The notes under the pieces: generated by a model
What the model was told of the DNA's origin: nothing
Database searches by the model: none
Seen by the model: only the letters and a program-made list of their open reading frames with translations
In this document: positions 1-64,000 of the stretch, piece by piece
Numbering within the stretch: position 1 is the first letter of the stretch
Layout: each line of letters opens with the position of its first letter
DNA from: Cheilinus undulatus
Lineage: Eukaryota; Chordata; Actinopteri; Labriformes; Labridae
Reading direction: 5' to 3'
Length of the DNA stretch: 64,000 nucleotides
Assembly: GCF_018320785.1 (NCBI RefSeq)
Contig: NC_054867.1
Coordinates: forward strand, 35,963,855-36,027,854
Program-made: the position numbers and the translations under genes

Positions 1-795
1 ATTCTTAAAGGTAAACCGCAGTTTCTGAATTCAGTTATCGCTTAAAATTTCTGAAACTCTGCTATATTACAATAACATTACTTTAAACTCATTGGGTACA
101 CTAATGTAACAAAAACTCATACTTTTGGCATGCCTTAAAAGTGCTATTTATCCATTTTTTTCTGAGTTTTTCACTTTACGTTTTCTTTATTATTTTATTA
201 TTTTTATGTAATTTTTCTAACTAGAGGAGTGTCCTGACCAAAAAGTGCAGTGGCACTATCAACAGAGTAACAGATTTGACACATGACATAGCAGTATAAA
301 CTCAGATCAACTAGTCCTAAGTCATAGAGCACAGTCATTTCAATCAGGAGAGACTCAATACGAGTTTAACAAAAAATATTGTACAAATTTTAATGAATGA
401 TGTCTTTGGTGATTAGTCTCCATCGTGATGTCTTCATGTACTTAAAGGGGTAAAGAAGCAAACAGACAGGTGGTAGTGCTGATGAGGTATGCAGGATAGA
501 TGAGGAGTAGAGCTAGACTGGGAAACAGATAAGGTGACTTGGAGGACGAGACAGAGGTATGCAGGCTGAGATGAGCAGAAGACCTGTGAGGATCTGCACT
601 AGATGCTGATTAACTGAATGAAGGTGGCTGGGGTGAAGGAGGGTTGCAGCATCCACACTGAAACAACCGGCTAACTGTGAAGAAGAGGATGACATGTAAA
701 ATATGACAGGTGCACGATGATTGGTCAAACAAGGTTGTGGCAGAATCTGATTAGCTTAGTATTTAACAGAGTGAACGCCCATAATCAGCTGATCA

Positions 796-1059
796 CTAGA
801 GCGAGAAGAGAGACAGAGTGGAAGAAGGGAGAGATAAGAACAAGTGGTAACTAGTGAATGAGTAGAAATAATATTCCTGCTGAGCCCCATCAGTCAAAAC
901 ATCTACAACCCAATGCATCGTCCTCAATCTGCTTTTGAAAAGACTAAAAGAGACCAGCTCCCCAAGGTAAGTCTCCTGCAGCAGATTCCAGGCTGCAGGA
1001 GCAGCATACCTGAAACTCCTTTTACCCATTTCAAGATGAACTTTAGGGTCAATTAGCAA
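796..1059 (-). mobile_element. Remnant of a LINE ORF2 C-terminus
   Basis: The minus-strand frame contains a K-R-S-F-R-Y-A-A-P-A-A-W-N-L-L motif followed by a Leu-rich stretch and F-K-S-R-L. This is the pattern that closes the reverse-transcriptase ORF of many fish non-LTR elements (Ala-Pro...Trp-Asn...Leu-Pro...Phe-Lys). No reverse transcriptase core is visible, so it is a short decayed 3' fragment. I cannot assign the LINE clade by eye. Confidence 0.55.
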
Positions 1060-1431
1060 AACTAAGTTTTTTGACTGGCTACCAGCACTTTTTACATGAA
1101 TTCAATCACACAAGTATGAAGGAAGCAGATTATCGATAGCCTTATAAATAAGGACATGCCAATGATTAAGCCCAGAAGTAGTGAAAGGTCATCCGACTGA
1201 GTCAATAAGGGTACAATGATGAATTGAGGACTTTAGATTTGCTATAAACCTCAGAGCCCTATGGTATACAGTGTCCAAAGATTTAAGTAATTAAGAAGAT
1301 GCATGCATATATAAAACATCACCTTAATCAATCAGAGGCATGATCCAGCAAGTGCATAGGGTTATGGGGTTAGGGATTACAAAATGGTTAAAATCAGATG
1401 TAATTAGAGCCATGTAAAAAATAAAAAATAA

Positions 1432-1448
1432 ACACACACACACACACA
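1432..1448. repeat. (CA)n microsatellite
   Basis: A short run of alternating C and A, about eight units, within AT-rich sequence. Confidence 0.9.
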
Positions 1449-1787
1449 ACTCTAAGTTATACACACACTCTGTGGGCTTTTCAAGGTCTGTGAATCAGTT
1501 ATCCTGTTATTCTAGTTTCTACCTCCTTTCTACCCAGTCCACCATAATGCATTATTGTGGAAGAGGACATGATTGGTATAAAATTATCAGTGTTACTTAC
1601 ATGATTATCATGAATTTGTCTGACATGTTCCACTAAGGAACTTCTGACTTTCAGCACCTCTGTATATCTGGAAAATGTAGGCACAGCAGTCTTGCAGTTG
1701 TTTTTTATTTGCTCAAGCAAAAGCAAAACAGTTGAACATTTGTCTTAAAGTTCCTTTTGTATGCTTCAATCATATGTAAATGTTTAA

Positions 1788-4024
<2,237 letters not shown>

Positions 4025-4230
4025 ACCTCAACAGTCCAAACAAGTGACATATCAGACTTGCACAATACACATATCTGCTAAAGCCCCTTTCCTTTAGCTT
4101 TTCCTGAAATCACAACTTATTTCTTTTCTTAGGAACAGATCAATTGGAGGCATGGATGTATCTGTCTAGAAATTCTTCATTCTTGATGTATAAATGTAAA
4201 AATTATATTTTTCTTCTGCCTTAAACTCAG

Positions 4231-4236
4231 ATTAAA
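4231..4236 (+). terminator. Putative poly(A) signal of akr7a (ATTAAA)
   Basis: ATTAAA lies about 207 bases after the akr7a stop, in AT-rich sequence. It is the first good signal downstream of the stop that I noticed. Confidence 0.5.
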
Positions 4237-4239
4237 AGA

Positions 4240-4245
4240 TTTAAT
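4240..4245 (-). terminator. Putative poly(A) signal of mrto4 (ATTAAA, minus strand)
   Basis: TTTAAT on the plus strand reads ATTAAA on the minus strand, about 370 bases after the mrto4 stop. It sits four bases from the akr7a signal on the other strand. I saw no closer AATAAA or ATTAAA on the minus strand between here and the mrto4 stop, but other variants are possible. Confidence 0.4.
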
Positions 4246-4616
4246 TTTAAAAATCAAACCTTTTTTTTACAGACACATCTCAAATGGGAGAGGTAAACAA
4301 AGAATTGAAGATCACTTTCTGTCTTTGCTAGAAGAGTTAATACTTGCATGCTGTTCAGCACTTTCTCACTACATTTGTGAGAACAAAAAAAAAAGACACT
4401 TAAGTTTCTGTAACTCCAATCTCACACATTTACTTAAAAAATTATATGAAGGACAGAAGTTCATGTTCTGCATTGATTTATAGGAGGTTACAAAGACTCC
4501 TGGGGCAGCAATGGTGGTTAGAATGAAGGTTTTCTTTAACAAAGTCACTCTGCTGTTGAAGTTTGGTGAAAATGACTGTAAAATCAGGCTTCCAGGTTCC
4601 CAGCCTGGCAGATGTT

Positions 4617-6942
4617 TCATTCTGCATTTTCATCATCGTTGTCCTCTTCCTCATTATCTTCCATAGACTCTTCCTCTCCGGCAATGTTCTCAAACTCGCC
4701 TGTTTCTGAATTCCACATGCATTTGATCTGCACCTTGAATTCTGCCATCTCAATGCCAAACAGTTTCTATGGACAAAAGAATAAACAGTCAAGGTACAAG
4801 ATAACAGAGTTTTATGGTAAACTTATGTGAGTCAAAGACATGCAACACATGAAGCACTCACCAAAATACGAGCCTGCTCCGGAGTTAGCACATCTCCCTC
4901 CTTACAAACTTCATGATCCTTTAGCAGTGTCACCACACCTATAAAAACAAGGACCAAGATGTGACTTCAAACTAACTAAATACATCATTCAGAAACATAG
5001 GGTCATATTTAAAATGTTGTAAAAAAAAAAAAAAAAAAAGATTAAAATGGTGGCATTTGGAGCCAAGTTCTTTACATTTAAATATTGGCAAAGGTCAAAC
5101 AGAAAAATCAATAGTGTCATGCTACCTTTCTTGAGTGCTGTTGGGAGTCCTAGCTGCCTCAGCTGGGGCTCCATTGAGTGGGTAAACTGTTCCAGGGGTC
5201 CCTCATCCAGTGTTACGTCCATCTGTGCCACGTTGCCTGAACGTGCATAATCCACCTCTTTGAAATGGCTGAAATACCTTAAAAGATAAAACAAATGTGA
5301 ATTTGTTGTAAACTGTTGAATGATTGCAATAATGGTGCACAAGTGCTGCTTACTTACTCTTGTACTTCTTCCTTTGTTTTGTTTGTGAAAAGTACTCCAA
5401 CCTCTCCTCGTAGAAACTTGCTAACCTGTCAGTTTTTGAAAGGCAATAAAGAATTTTTCAGTGTTTTAGCATTCATCTTGACTTTTTCTAGCTTATCATC
5501 ACTGTACTTTAAATTGTCTTACCTTGTGCAAATTATCTCTGTATTCGTCTGTTTCTCCTTTACCCAAAGCAACCACCATGACTTTGTTTTTGCCAAAGAA
5601 GAACCTGTGAAACAGAGAAAAGTCCAATGATAACTCCAACTATAGTACTCTGTCTAGTAAGACATGACAACTATGATTTTAATTCATTCAGCTTCTAAAT
5701 AACTTCAATCAGAACTTTTTTTTTTCAGATTTCTGCTTCCTAAACAAAGGGATTTGCAAATGTATGGTGATGCAATGAGCTTTGATACAATGCAATACAC
5801 TCAATTATCCACTCAGGGAGTCAACAAAGAAAAATAACAGAAACAAGCTGAAATCTTTATGTAAACAGTGAAGCACATGACCCATTTTTCATTAAACCAC
5901 CCTGCCTCCCTCCAAAATTAGAAAATGTTAACACCATTCTTGCTTATTCCATACAGCCTTAATTTACAATGACATTTTTGATCCACATGCAAACACACAA
6001 ATTAGCAAAAAATCTGTGAATATGAGGTGGGCCATGCATGGGGAGGTTTTTGGTCCTTGTGATTACCCTCATGGCAGCCTGTGCCAGATGGGAAAACTTT
6101 GATTTGGACTCAACTGAGATACTACAGTACCACACTGACATCCCATACCCCAGGATACTCTCCTACACATCCTCATCACCTGATCCACTACAGAAACTCT
6201 AAGCCGGTATAAAGAAACCTGTTTTTACCTTAAACAAGATCATAAAATTATCTGTGAGTTTCAAGCAAAACATGCCATCTAGGTGTATGCCAACACATCT
6301 GTAAGGGCTGGTAGATTTTTCATCATTAACAAACATTGGGGTGTGACTTACAGCGGATGTAAAAGCTTAGACACTGTTAAATTGCCACATTTTTGTGATG
6401 TAAAATGTAAGGCAAAGATTAATTTACCTGCTGTGTTTCCATGCTGTCCTAATGTCTTTTAGTTTGTTATTCCTCATATTTTCCACGGAGAATATGAACA
6501 GGTTTCTGTAGGTGTCGACACATTTCCGTAGCTAAAAAAAAGGCAAAAGGCAGATAATTCAGGACAAAATCTTATTAATAATCTCTTAATAATTTACAGC
6601 TATCAGTTTGCAGTATGTAGGTTACACTCACCTCCTCGATTAATTTCTGTTTTAACTCCAGCCCCTTCTTGGCTGTCTTCGTTAAAGAAACTGGTGGAAA
6701 AAGAGTATATGAAAAGGACTTTTGTTAGTCTTCAACTTGTAGAGATATCACTGAACAGTAGACACAGTCATGTATGCTAACTGCTACCAGCTAACCTTGG
6801 CGTGTTTCTTTATTTTACGTTACTTGTCTGTTGTTACATTAATATGTTACAACAGCTACCAGGTGACACATTCAACAGTCTAATTAGTATGTTAATGGCA
6901 ATTAATAAACTCACTTTTCTTGTCTCTCTTTGACTTCGGCAT
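4617..6942 (-). CDS. mrto4: mRNA turnover protein 4 homolog (Mrto4), ribosome assembly factor
   Basis: Nucleolar trans-acting factor for 60S biogenesis. It resembles ribosomal stalk protein uL10 (P0) and occupies its rRNA site in pre-60S particles before P0 replaces it (family knowledge). Eight exons on the minus strand: 6915-6942, 6632-6690, 6428-6531, 5523-5604, 5358-5425, 5126-5277, 4862-4938 and 4617-4766. The joined phases are consistent and total 720 nt, that is 239 residues plus TGA, the same length I recall for the human protein. The start M-P-K-S-K-R-D-K-K is the family N-terminus. Further matches are the [13 protein letters not shown] block, the [18 protein letters not shown] block and a strongly acidic tail from about residue 217. 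For exon 6, the acceptor ending at 5278 (exon from 5277) fits the family better than a second AG 10 bases further on. The gene is convergent with akr7a and divergent from iffo2. It appears intact. Confidence 0.97.
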
Positions 6943-6976
6943 GGTTTCCTCTCACGATGGCAGAGCAGCAGACGCA

Positions 6977-6982
6977 CACGTG
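6977..6982. promoter_or_regulatory. Canonical E-box CACGTG at the mrto4 5' end
   Basis: A palindromic CACGTG lies 35 bases upstream of the mrto4 ATG, so in the leader or core promoter. Ribosome-assembly genes are common Myc/Max targets through this motif (general knowledge). The hexamer is expected several times in 64 kb by chance, so position is the only support. Confidence 0.35.
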
Positions 6983-8090
6983 AAGTAGAAGGACCTCAAA
7001 TGTTTCTGTTTGGTGAAGGTGGCCGTGCTGTGCCTGACTACAATTAACCAAAGAGAAACATTTATGCATTTTAATTATTCATTGATGCCGCTAAATATGC
7101 TACAGACATCCATTTACATAGCTAAATAGGCTACGTAAATACTTACGTTTATTTTAGAGCATAAACATGTTGCAAAGTTTTAGTAAGGCTCATGTTTGCT
7201 TTGGCTTTATTGATAGAGTAAAATGTCACTGAGTTGAACAACAGTTAAACGATTAACAGTAAAACTGTTATGTGTTTATCGATGAATACATCATACCAAA
7301 TTACTGTAGGCTACTGTGAATGTCGACCCCAGAAAAATTAAATTCCACGCTATTACACAGCATTTTACTAATGTTTCTAAACTTTAGCAGTGTGATAAAC
7401 GCATGCACTGGATGCAAATTTATTATAATGTTGTCTATTTGTCGCCTGGAAGGATCAAAATTACCTGTCTGATGTATTTGGGATTTTGGACATTTCCACC
7501 GCTAGGGGGCGTGTAAACCAAAGCGACAACCACAGACTGTAGAAGGACAACATGCAAGAGGCGTAAGCCCTTACCTCAGTCATCATCAACGTGGTAGACC
7601 ATGTGTCTGTTAGAAGACAAGGCAAGACAAGAAGAATCAACATGGGTTATCACTTTCCCTTTAAGAGATTGCAAGAAGTTACATCAGGATGTATTGGTCA
7701 TTGTTCTGGAAAAAGAGCACACCCATAATTCAGAGAAACAGTGTTGACTAACTTGTGTTGAGAAAAATCTGAAACTTATCAAACAGGATAAAACATGTCA
7801 GTTTATGCTAAAGAGTTGGAGCTAGACTATGATCATAAATTAAGTTTTATACAAATATACATTTATGACTAATGTTATGAAAATAGAAATCTAAAATTTG
7901 AAATTGACAAGAAAGTTGTAAGAGAAAACTCATAGACAGTATATTTTCTTTACCTTTAGTGACGATATTTACAACTCTTTAGGTGCTATTTTCTATTTGT
8001 TTCACATGTTAATATCTACTATGTATGCAGTCTTGAAATCTAAACGTCTCGCCTTACTAACTTTAAAATCACTTCATAAACTTATTTATT

Positions 8091-8104
8091 TATTTATTTA
8101 TTAT
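8091..8104. repeat. (TTTA)n microsatellite
   Basis: Three to four consecutive TTTA units within a T-rich tract. Confidence 0.85.
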
Positions 8105-8553
8105 TCTTTGGATCTTGACTCAGCATGAGTTGTATGATCTTTGTTTTTTTAATATTCTTTTTAATTATCTCAATCTCAGTGTTTTTAATTTCTTTTTTTC
8201 AATTCTTATTGATTTTATGGTGTTCTAACTTGCCTTTACATTTCCTATGAATGTTTTTATTTCTGCCTTGTTTTATATTTTTTATTATATCTGTTATAGT
8301 CACTGTGCAGCATTTTGGTATATCTGATTGTTTTATAATGTGAATATAAATTAATGGATTAGACCGGATTGTGTACACAGTGTTTATTTACTACACAGAA
8401 GGTATATACTGTATCTTTTATGAATACTTTCTCATATTTTAGTTTTCAGAATATATGAAGTACAAAAGTAAAAGCACAAATCAGGAACAAAATATCCATT
8501 TAGAAGGTAAAGTTGATATGGACTTTATGGTACACTTCATCATCAGGTTTCAG

Positions 8554-8590
8554 AACCTTGGTTCTCAACTGGTGGGTCAGCACTCAAAAG
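8554..8590 (+). mobile_element. hAT-like terminal repeat fragment
   Basis: The segment carries TTGGTTCTCAACTGGTGGGT, nearly the same as the left end of the complete miniature element at 41459 (CAGTGGTTCTCAACAGGTGG). I did not find a matching right end, so this is probably a truncated copy. Confidence 0.5.
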
Positions 8591-9590
8591 TGGATCGTAA
8601 AGTTGCTTCCAGAAGGTAACCAATATAGGCCAGGGAAAAATGTGGCAAATAGTCCATGATGTATGGAAGCCCTGAGAGGACATACAGTACATCCATACAT
8701 TTCCTCATGTTTTCCTGTGATGATGAGTGAATGTCCATCTATTGCTCAAGATTTCAACTTATCCAACTCCTTTGCCCCTCATAAAAAGCTGGTTTTGCCA
8801 AGATGATAAGGGAATTCCTTGAGAAATTACCAAATTTCAATCGTATTTTGAGAAAATAAAGTAAAATAAATATGCATCTATGTGTTTCTCTATGTATATG
8901 CTTTAGAGACATGTTTGATTTGTCTCTTTTTTCAATATTCTTAACATATGGGGTCCAAACTGCAATAATTTCCTTATAAGTGATTTGAGAGGTTGAACAT
9001 TCAGGTAAAGTTTTCTCATAAGGGGGACAGGTGGGCAACTGGCAACCCAGGGGTCACACGAGGCCCCTTTCCTCACTTATATTAAGGCCTGAGAGTCAAT
9101 TTCAAACATCAATAAACACGAGGAAAGCATGACCTAACTTATATATTTTGAATCAAACATACTTTTATAACTAGTAAACATTGTCCATTTTATTGAAAGG
9201 CTGTATAAATTGGTTAGAATAGTGTGTTTATCTAGCTTAATTGAGCATTATTTACAATGGGCTAATGAATATAAATGTTGGTGTATATTTATCCTGTTGC
9301 AATATTTCGTCCTTTAGTTACATCATAAGTTACCATAGATGTCTCTTTTAAAGAGTCACATTTTGTACCAACCTGACCCCTGCTGTAGACTCGTGTCCCT
9401 GATTAGACGGCACTCAAATAGACGATGACAACATAAAAGTTTCCCATTATATTTTGAGACTCTTGCGAGCAAAGTATGTACTTCAATTTCAGGCCTAAAT
9501 CAGTTTAAAACGTCTGATTTTATGCGTAAAAGATTTTTGGGAATCCAATTGAAGTCGTTTGTTAAACGAACTGTTTTATCCAATTAATTA

Positions 9591-59816
<50,226 letters not shown>

Positions 59817-61353
59817 TGGCTGTTTGGCCTCACTTTGTCCCTTCTCCTCTTGAACGCCCATCGTCGTCACAAGGGTCTAAAAAGTAAAAGAGCTCCACCC
59901 TCCCCGAGAGGTGAAACAGTCTGAATGTGGATGGGCGACCGGTTGAAGTTCTGATGGTCATGCTCACTGATGCAGGCCCAGAACTGGTGCTTTTATACCT
60001 TTTCTGTTGTTTAAAAAAAGGTGGGGGGGCTTTTTTGCTTCAGTAAGAGAGAGAGTGAGATAGGGTCTGAGCTGTGCTCTCTTCCTCACTGCTGCCTCAC
60101 TGATCCTCGTCCAGAGCTTCACATCATTTCACGGGAGAGAAAAATATTTTCAACTCGGCTGAGAAACACTTTGTACAAATTCTTACCTTAATGATGTCCT
60201 TTTTGGTAAAGGAATTAAAATAGTACATATTGTGCTCCATATAATAATACACCTGTCATTTTGCTTTACTTCTACATATTTGATTTGAACGAGAGTCTGT
60301 GGTCCTCAGCTGGAACACGGTGTTGTTTGTGTTTGCATCCAAATTAAAGTGCTAAGGTTTTAAGTGTCTCCTGCCAGAGAGACAAAGCAAGTGGTGGAGA
60401 CAGATGGTGTTGGAGTTCTGGAGGTTTCTGAGGGAACTCTGCAGAGTTGCCAAAGTTGACGGAGGAAAGGAGCACAGCCTTTTGATGCATCAGTGCACTA
60501 CTCAAGTTCTATGCAATTCAGCTGGCCTTATTTTATGGACTGGCTTTCACCCCTCCTCGTTTCTCTCTAAACAAATAGCCTTTCAAGCAAAGCAGGTGTT
60601 TTCTACGTATCATTTTAAGAACTATTCGTGTGTTTGAGTGTGGGATATGTTGGGTTTATGGGACTTTTTTTTGTATATTAAAAGTAAAACTGGAACAGTG
60701 TCCCCTCATTAAGGGATTTCTAATGTATGTTTTGTATGACTGTAATCTTTAAAATTTGCTTGACATGCTTCTCTTTTGTACATAATTATGTTCTTTATTC
60801 CTGCAATTTAATTGTACAAAAATTAAGACTTTAATTTAAAAGGCTGCAATCTAATAGTTTTTATAAATAATGAAATTTGTGTTACAAAAGCCAAACATTG
60901 CCCTCTTACATCTAAAGAAAAACCAAAGGACACATTTTCAAAAGCTTCTCTTTCACATGATCTTTCTAGATTGAAATCTTCTCTTATTTTGGTACCTTGT
61001 TATCATGTGATTTTATTTTGTGCAGACCTGCGGAGGGGACTCTGTTCCAGAAACACTTCCTGCTTTGTCTCTTCATAAACGGGGCTCAAAGTATCAGATT
61101 GTACATAGAGGGCTGAAGGCATGTCATCTTAAACCCCAGAGGCCTTTTCTGTTCTGTGTTTTGCAACAAACTGAGACGTCTCACAATTTCAGTGCTCTCA
61201 CTGGAAAAAGCCTAAAAGCTGGAGGACGCATGGGGACAGAAGTGATCTTTTTATCGCCTCTTTGTATCATAATGTATGTACGGTTTGCTGGATCAAAGAT
61301 TAAGTGCTACTTCGATCTTGAAGTTTTACAGAAGCCTAATGTTAAAAAATAAA
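59817..61353 (+). other. iffo2 3' untranslated region (putative extent)
   Basis: The region after the TGA at 59814-59816 contains only short, domain-less frames. ATTAAA variants lie near 60213 and 60344. The best full signal is AATAAA at 61348-61353, giving a 3' UTR of about 1.5 kb. Shorter forms are possible. Confidence 0.45.
61348..61353 (+). terminator. Putative iffo2 poly(A) signal (AATAAA)
   Basis: AATAAA in a favourable AT-rich setting, 1.5 kb after the stop, with a GT/T-rich region downstream (TTTTGTTATT, TGTTTGTGT). Confidence 0.4.
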
Positions 61354-64000
61354 ACAGGCCTTTTGTTATTTCAGCATGTTTGTGTAGAGAAAAAGAGCTG
61401 TGGGTGTTTTTTATAACATTATTTTTTTAACTAAATAGCTGCAACGCAAATACGCACCATGTTTTTAACCCTAAGTGTTGATCATAATCAAACATTAATT
61501 GTATTTCCAGCAGAAAATATATTTTTCACTGTCTTTTAATCATTATATGTTAACTACGAATATTGTTTTGTTTTTTTTTTGCCATAATTTGCTATTATTT
61601 TATTTTGCAGAACTATTAAACTTATTTCCAGAAGTTTTGGTCTCTTATTGACCATATCTGATCACCCATGATAACAAAAACTAACAGATAACTTTAGACA
61701 AGAGTGAGGTGTACTCTTACTCACTGACAGACTTTATATGATTTTATGTCTGTGTTGATGTAAAACCAGCCTGATAAGAAACAAAGAGCCATTCTTTTAT
61801 TGGTACTGTACTTTGTATTGACGACATCAAATGCTTTTTTATTGATTTTACGGCTGTGACAGAAAGAAACAGCAGGACTAATAACACATTTCGCTGTTTA
61901 CCCTTAAGATCCTTTGACTTCCTTAAAGCCTACGACAGTCTGACCATCATACCAACCAGCCAACCAAAGCAAGAGCATACAGAAACATGTCAGAGGTTAC
62001 AGTTACTCCAATACTGAGACCAATAACAACAGTCATTTTTCCTCTCCCAAACAGCAATCTGCATAGAAATATTAAATATAATGGCTAAGAGATTAGCCAT
62101 AGTCATAACACCGAACTCTAAATAGAGTTGGTATTCTTCTCTTCCTTTTTCAAATGTACTACATCTGCCACTTGTTCTTGTCTTTAGAGCAGCAAAGCTG
62201 ATTTCAAGTAAATTAAACATAAAACATTGTGGTGTGAGCAGAGTTTGATAAACAGGAATCAGATTTTCCCATCCCACACTTATTTTAAGGCTTTGTTTCC
62301 TTTGATGATCAAAACTAGGGGATGTAATGATCCACTGATTATCAGGGCCAATACCAGGCATTAGACTGATTAAGTGTATCAGCATTTTACTCTACAGATT
62401 GCCAATGCAATTAAGTGAACATGTCCTGCTTTGGCTCTACTGCAAGGTTTGTCATCCCATCTGGCTCTGTCTTTACCGTCCACAGTCTCACCTAATGTCC
62501 CACCAACAACACACATAATCAACACACAGTGAGTGTACGGCATCACTTCCTGATTTCCTCATGTTACATGTTGCTCTCGCGCTAACAGAGCTAGTGATAC
62601 ATTTTACTTATCAGTCTCATAATAAGACTTATAATTGGTATCTAAATTATCCATGAAAAACTAAAACTGATTGATGATACCTTAAAATTAGGGCTGTCAA
62701 AAGATCAAAATTTTAATTGATCACAGAATTTCTGTAGTTAATCGCAATTAACTCCATCCTTTTTATTGCATTTTAATATTCTACTGTTCTGCATTTTAAA
62801 ACAGTTTTAGTGTCATTTTGGATTTTCTACTGTCTTAAACTAAGGACAGTTAACTTCCTGTTTGGATACAGACCTGCTCTTAGAGGTAGATCAAATATTA
62901 TAACATGAACTTAACCGAGGAAAAAGGAATTTGTTACGGATTTAAAAAATGAAATAGCAGATCATTTAAAAGGTTTAAATGACTTTTGGCTTGTCCACTG
63001 AGCTTTCTGTGAGTTTTTAAAGTGAAATGAGACATTAAGGAGCATTGGTGGATTATTTAACATCACTGTGACTGCATGGAAACTGAATTAACCACAGTGT
63101 GTTGAAAGGGAAAATAAAGCATTAATCTTGATAAAATAAATGAGTACACTTGTTTTAGATCCTGATTAATTGTAATTAACTCGATTAATCTTGACAGCCC
63201 TACTCAAAAAAATGTATACAATTATGGAAAATTTCAACCAATCTGACAAATACATATATTGTCATCAAGAAGGTGTTATCAGCTTAATTAAATGATAAAG
63301 TCTATTTCTAAAAGAAAACAATTGTTTTATTAATATCCCTACAACCTCAAAATCAAAACAGTATTACTTTAATTTAAAGAAAACAAAGATAAATTGTTTT
63401 TTTCATATTAATTGTTTGAGAATTTAAAAAATATATTTATAAACTGGCATATCCTATTCCACTGTAAAAATTGGAAAACTTTAAAATTTAGCTTAAATTA
63501 TATTGTGAACCTCGTATCTTTATACAAACATAAAAGGAGTTAAATGTATCATTACATCTCTCCTCGAAACAGAGAAAACACAATAAAGGCAGTCACTACT
63601 AAACAAGAGCCGCCATATCCTACAAGTACAGGGTAGACACGATGTTCAAAATATTATCATATCTATTATTGTGCTGGTTTCAGTACTTGGTTCTGGCTAA
63701 TACTTAAGGTATAAGACCTGGGAAGCATCAGGACATCCTTAAAATCAAGCCTTGAATCCTCACAACTGGAACATCTCATCAGACATGCTCTAATTTCCAA
63801 CAGTCCACTCAATAAAACTGTAGAAAATACTTCCTTAATGAATGTAGCTCGATTGGAGGCCTACTCTAAAGACCTTACTCATGAAAGCTTCCCTACAATA
63901 CATAAATGTAGCCGTTTAAATCCAGGGATAAATGTGTGCTGTTAATTATCGGAGACCTTGGTATTTTTCGCTTCATTAAACGGGTTCTTACTTAAACCAA
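61354..64000. other. Region downstream of iffo2
   Basis: No further gene was seen up to the window edge. It is AT-rich, with one complete miniature element at 62689-63202. The minus-strand frame of 131 codons near 62.0-62.4 kb has no recognisable domain or splice context. Confidence 0.5.
62689..63202. mobile_element. Miniature element with TAGGGCTGTCAA inverted ends
   Basis: TAGGGCTGTCAA (62689-62700) and TTGACAGCCCTA (63191-63202) are exact 12-bp inverted repeats. Next to them are TTAATCGCAATTAACT-type segments in inverted arrangement. The flanking 8-mers CTTAAAAT and CTCAAAAA agree at six positions. It is a common fish MITE type; remnants occur near 20.1, 15.25 and 55.7 kb. Confidence 0.7.

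Larger units (their letters stand above)
6943..9590. other. mrto4-iffo2 intergenic region
   Basis: This lies between two divergently transcribed genes. The bases next to 6942 contain the mrto4 promoter. I found no additional exon. The rest is AT-rich, with a TTTA microsatellite near 8.1 kb and a hAT-like end near 8.55 kb. Short reading frames here show no recognisable domain. Confidence 0.6.

Overview
The window looks like vertebrate nuclear DNA, most likely from a spiny-rayed (percomorph) teleost. It is AT-rich and intron-rich, has GT-AG splice sites and vertebrate gene families in a vertebrate gene order, and carries many fish-type SINEs, LINE fragments and short hAT-like elements. Nothing bacterial (operons, ribosome binding sites, CRISPR) is present.

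Layout. (1) Positions 1-1846 lie upstream of the first visible akr7a exon and hold decayed repeats. (2) Positions 1847-4024 (+) hold six exons of an AKR7A-type aldo-keto reductase; its first exon is not in the window. (3) Positions 4617-6942 (-) hold a complete eight-exon mrto4, the uL10-like factor of 60S ribosome assembly, tail-to-tail with akr7a. (4) Positions 10254-59816 (+) hold a complete eight-exon iffo2, an orphan intermediate-filament protein of about 485 residues, head-to-head with mrto4. Its first intron is 35.8 kb, over half of the window. (5) Inside that intron, on the opposite strand (37552-38994), is one uninterrupted 480-codon reading frame that I do not recognise. It has a 38-residue tandem repeat and a basic, cysteine-containing C-terminus, and is the best candidate for something undescribed. 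(6) The last 2.6 kb, after the iffo2 3' end, hold repeats only.

From memory, human 1p36.13 has IFFO2-UBR4-EMC1-MRTO4-AKR7A in matching relative orientations. This window keeps that order but lacks UBR4 and EMC1 between iffo2 and mrto4. The three known genes have unrelated roles (aldehyde reduction, ribosome assembly, filament or nuclear architecture), so this is conserved synteny and not a functional cluster.

The mobile-element record is readable in places: an L1 3' fragment with a 14-bp target-site duplication, a hAT-type miniature element with a perfect 8-bp duplication, several other terminal-inverted-repeat elements, tRNA-headed SINEs, L2-like and other LINE tails, and inverted repeat pairs. 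All exon joins were read by eye from splice consensus and remembered family sequences. No alignment or search was run.
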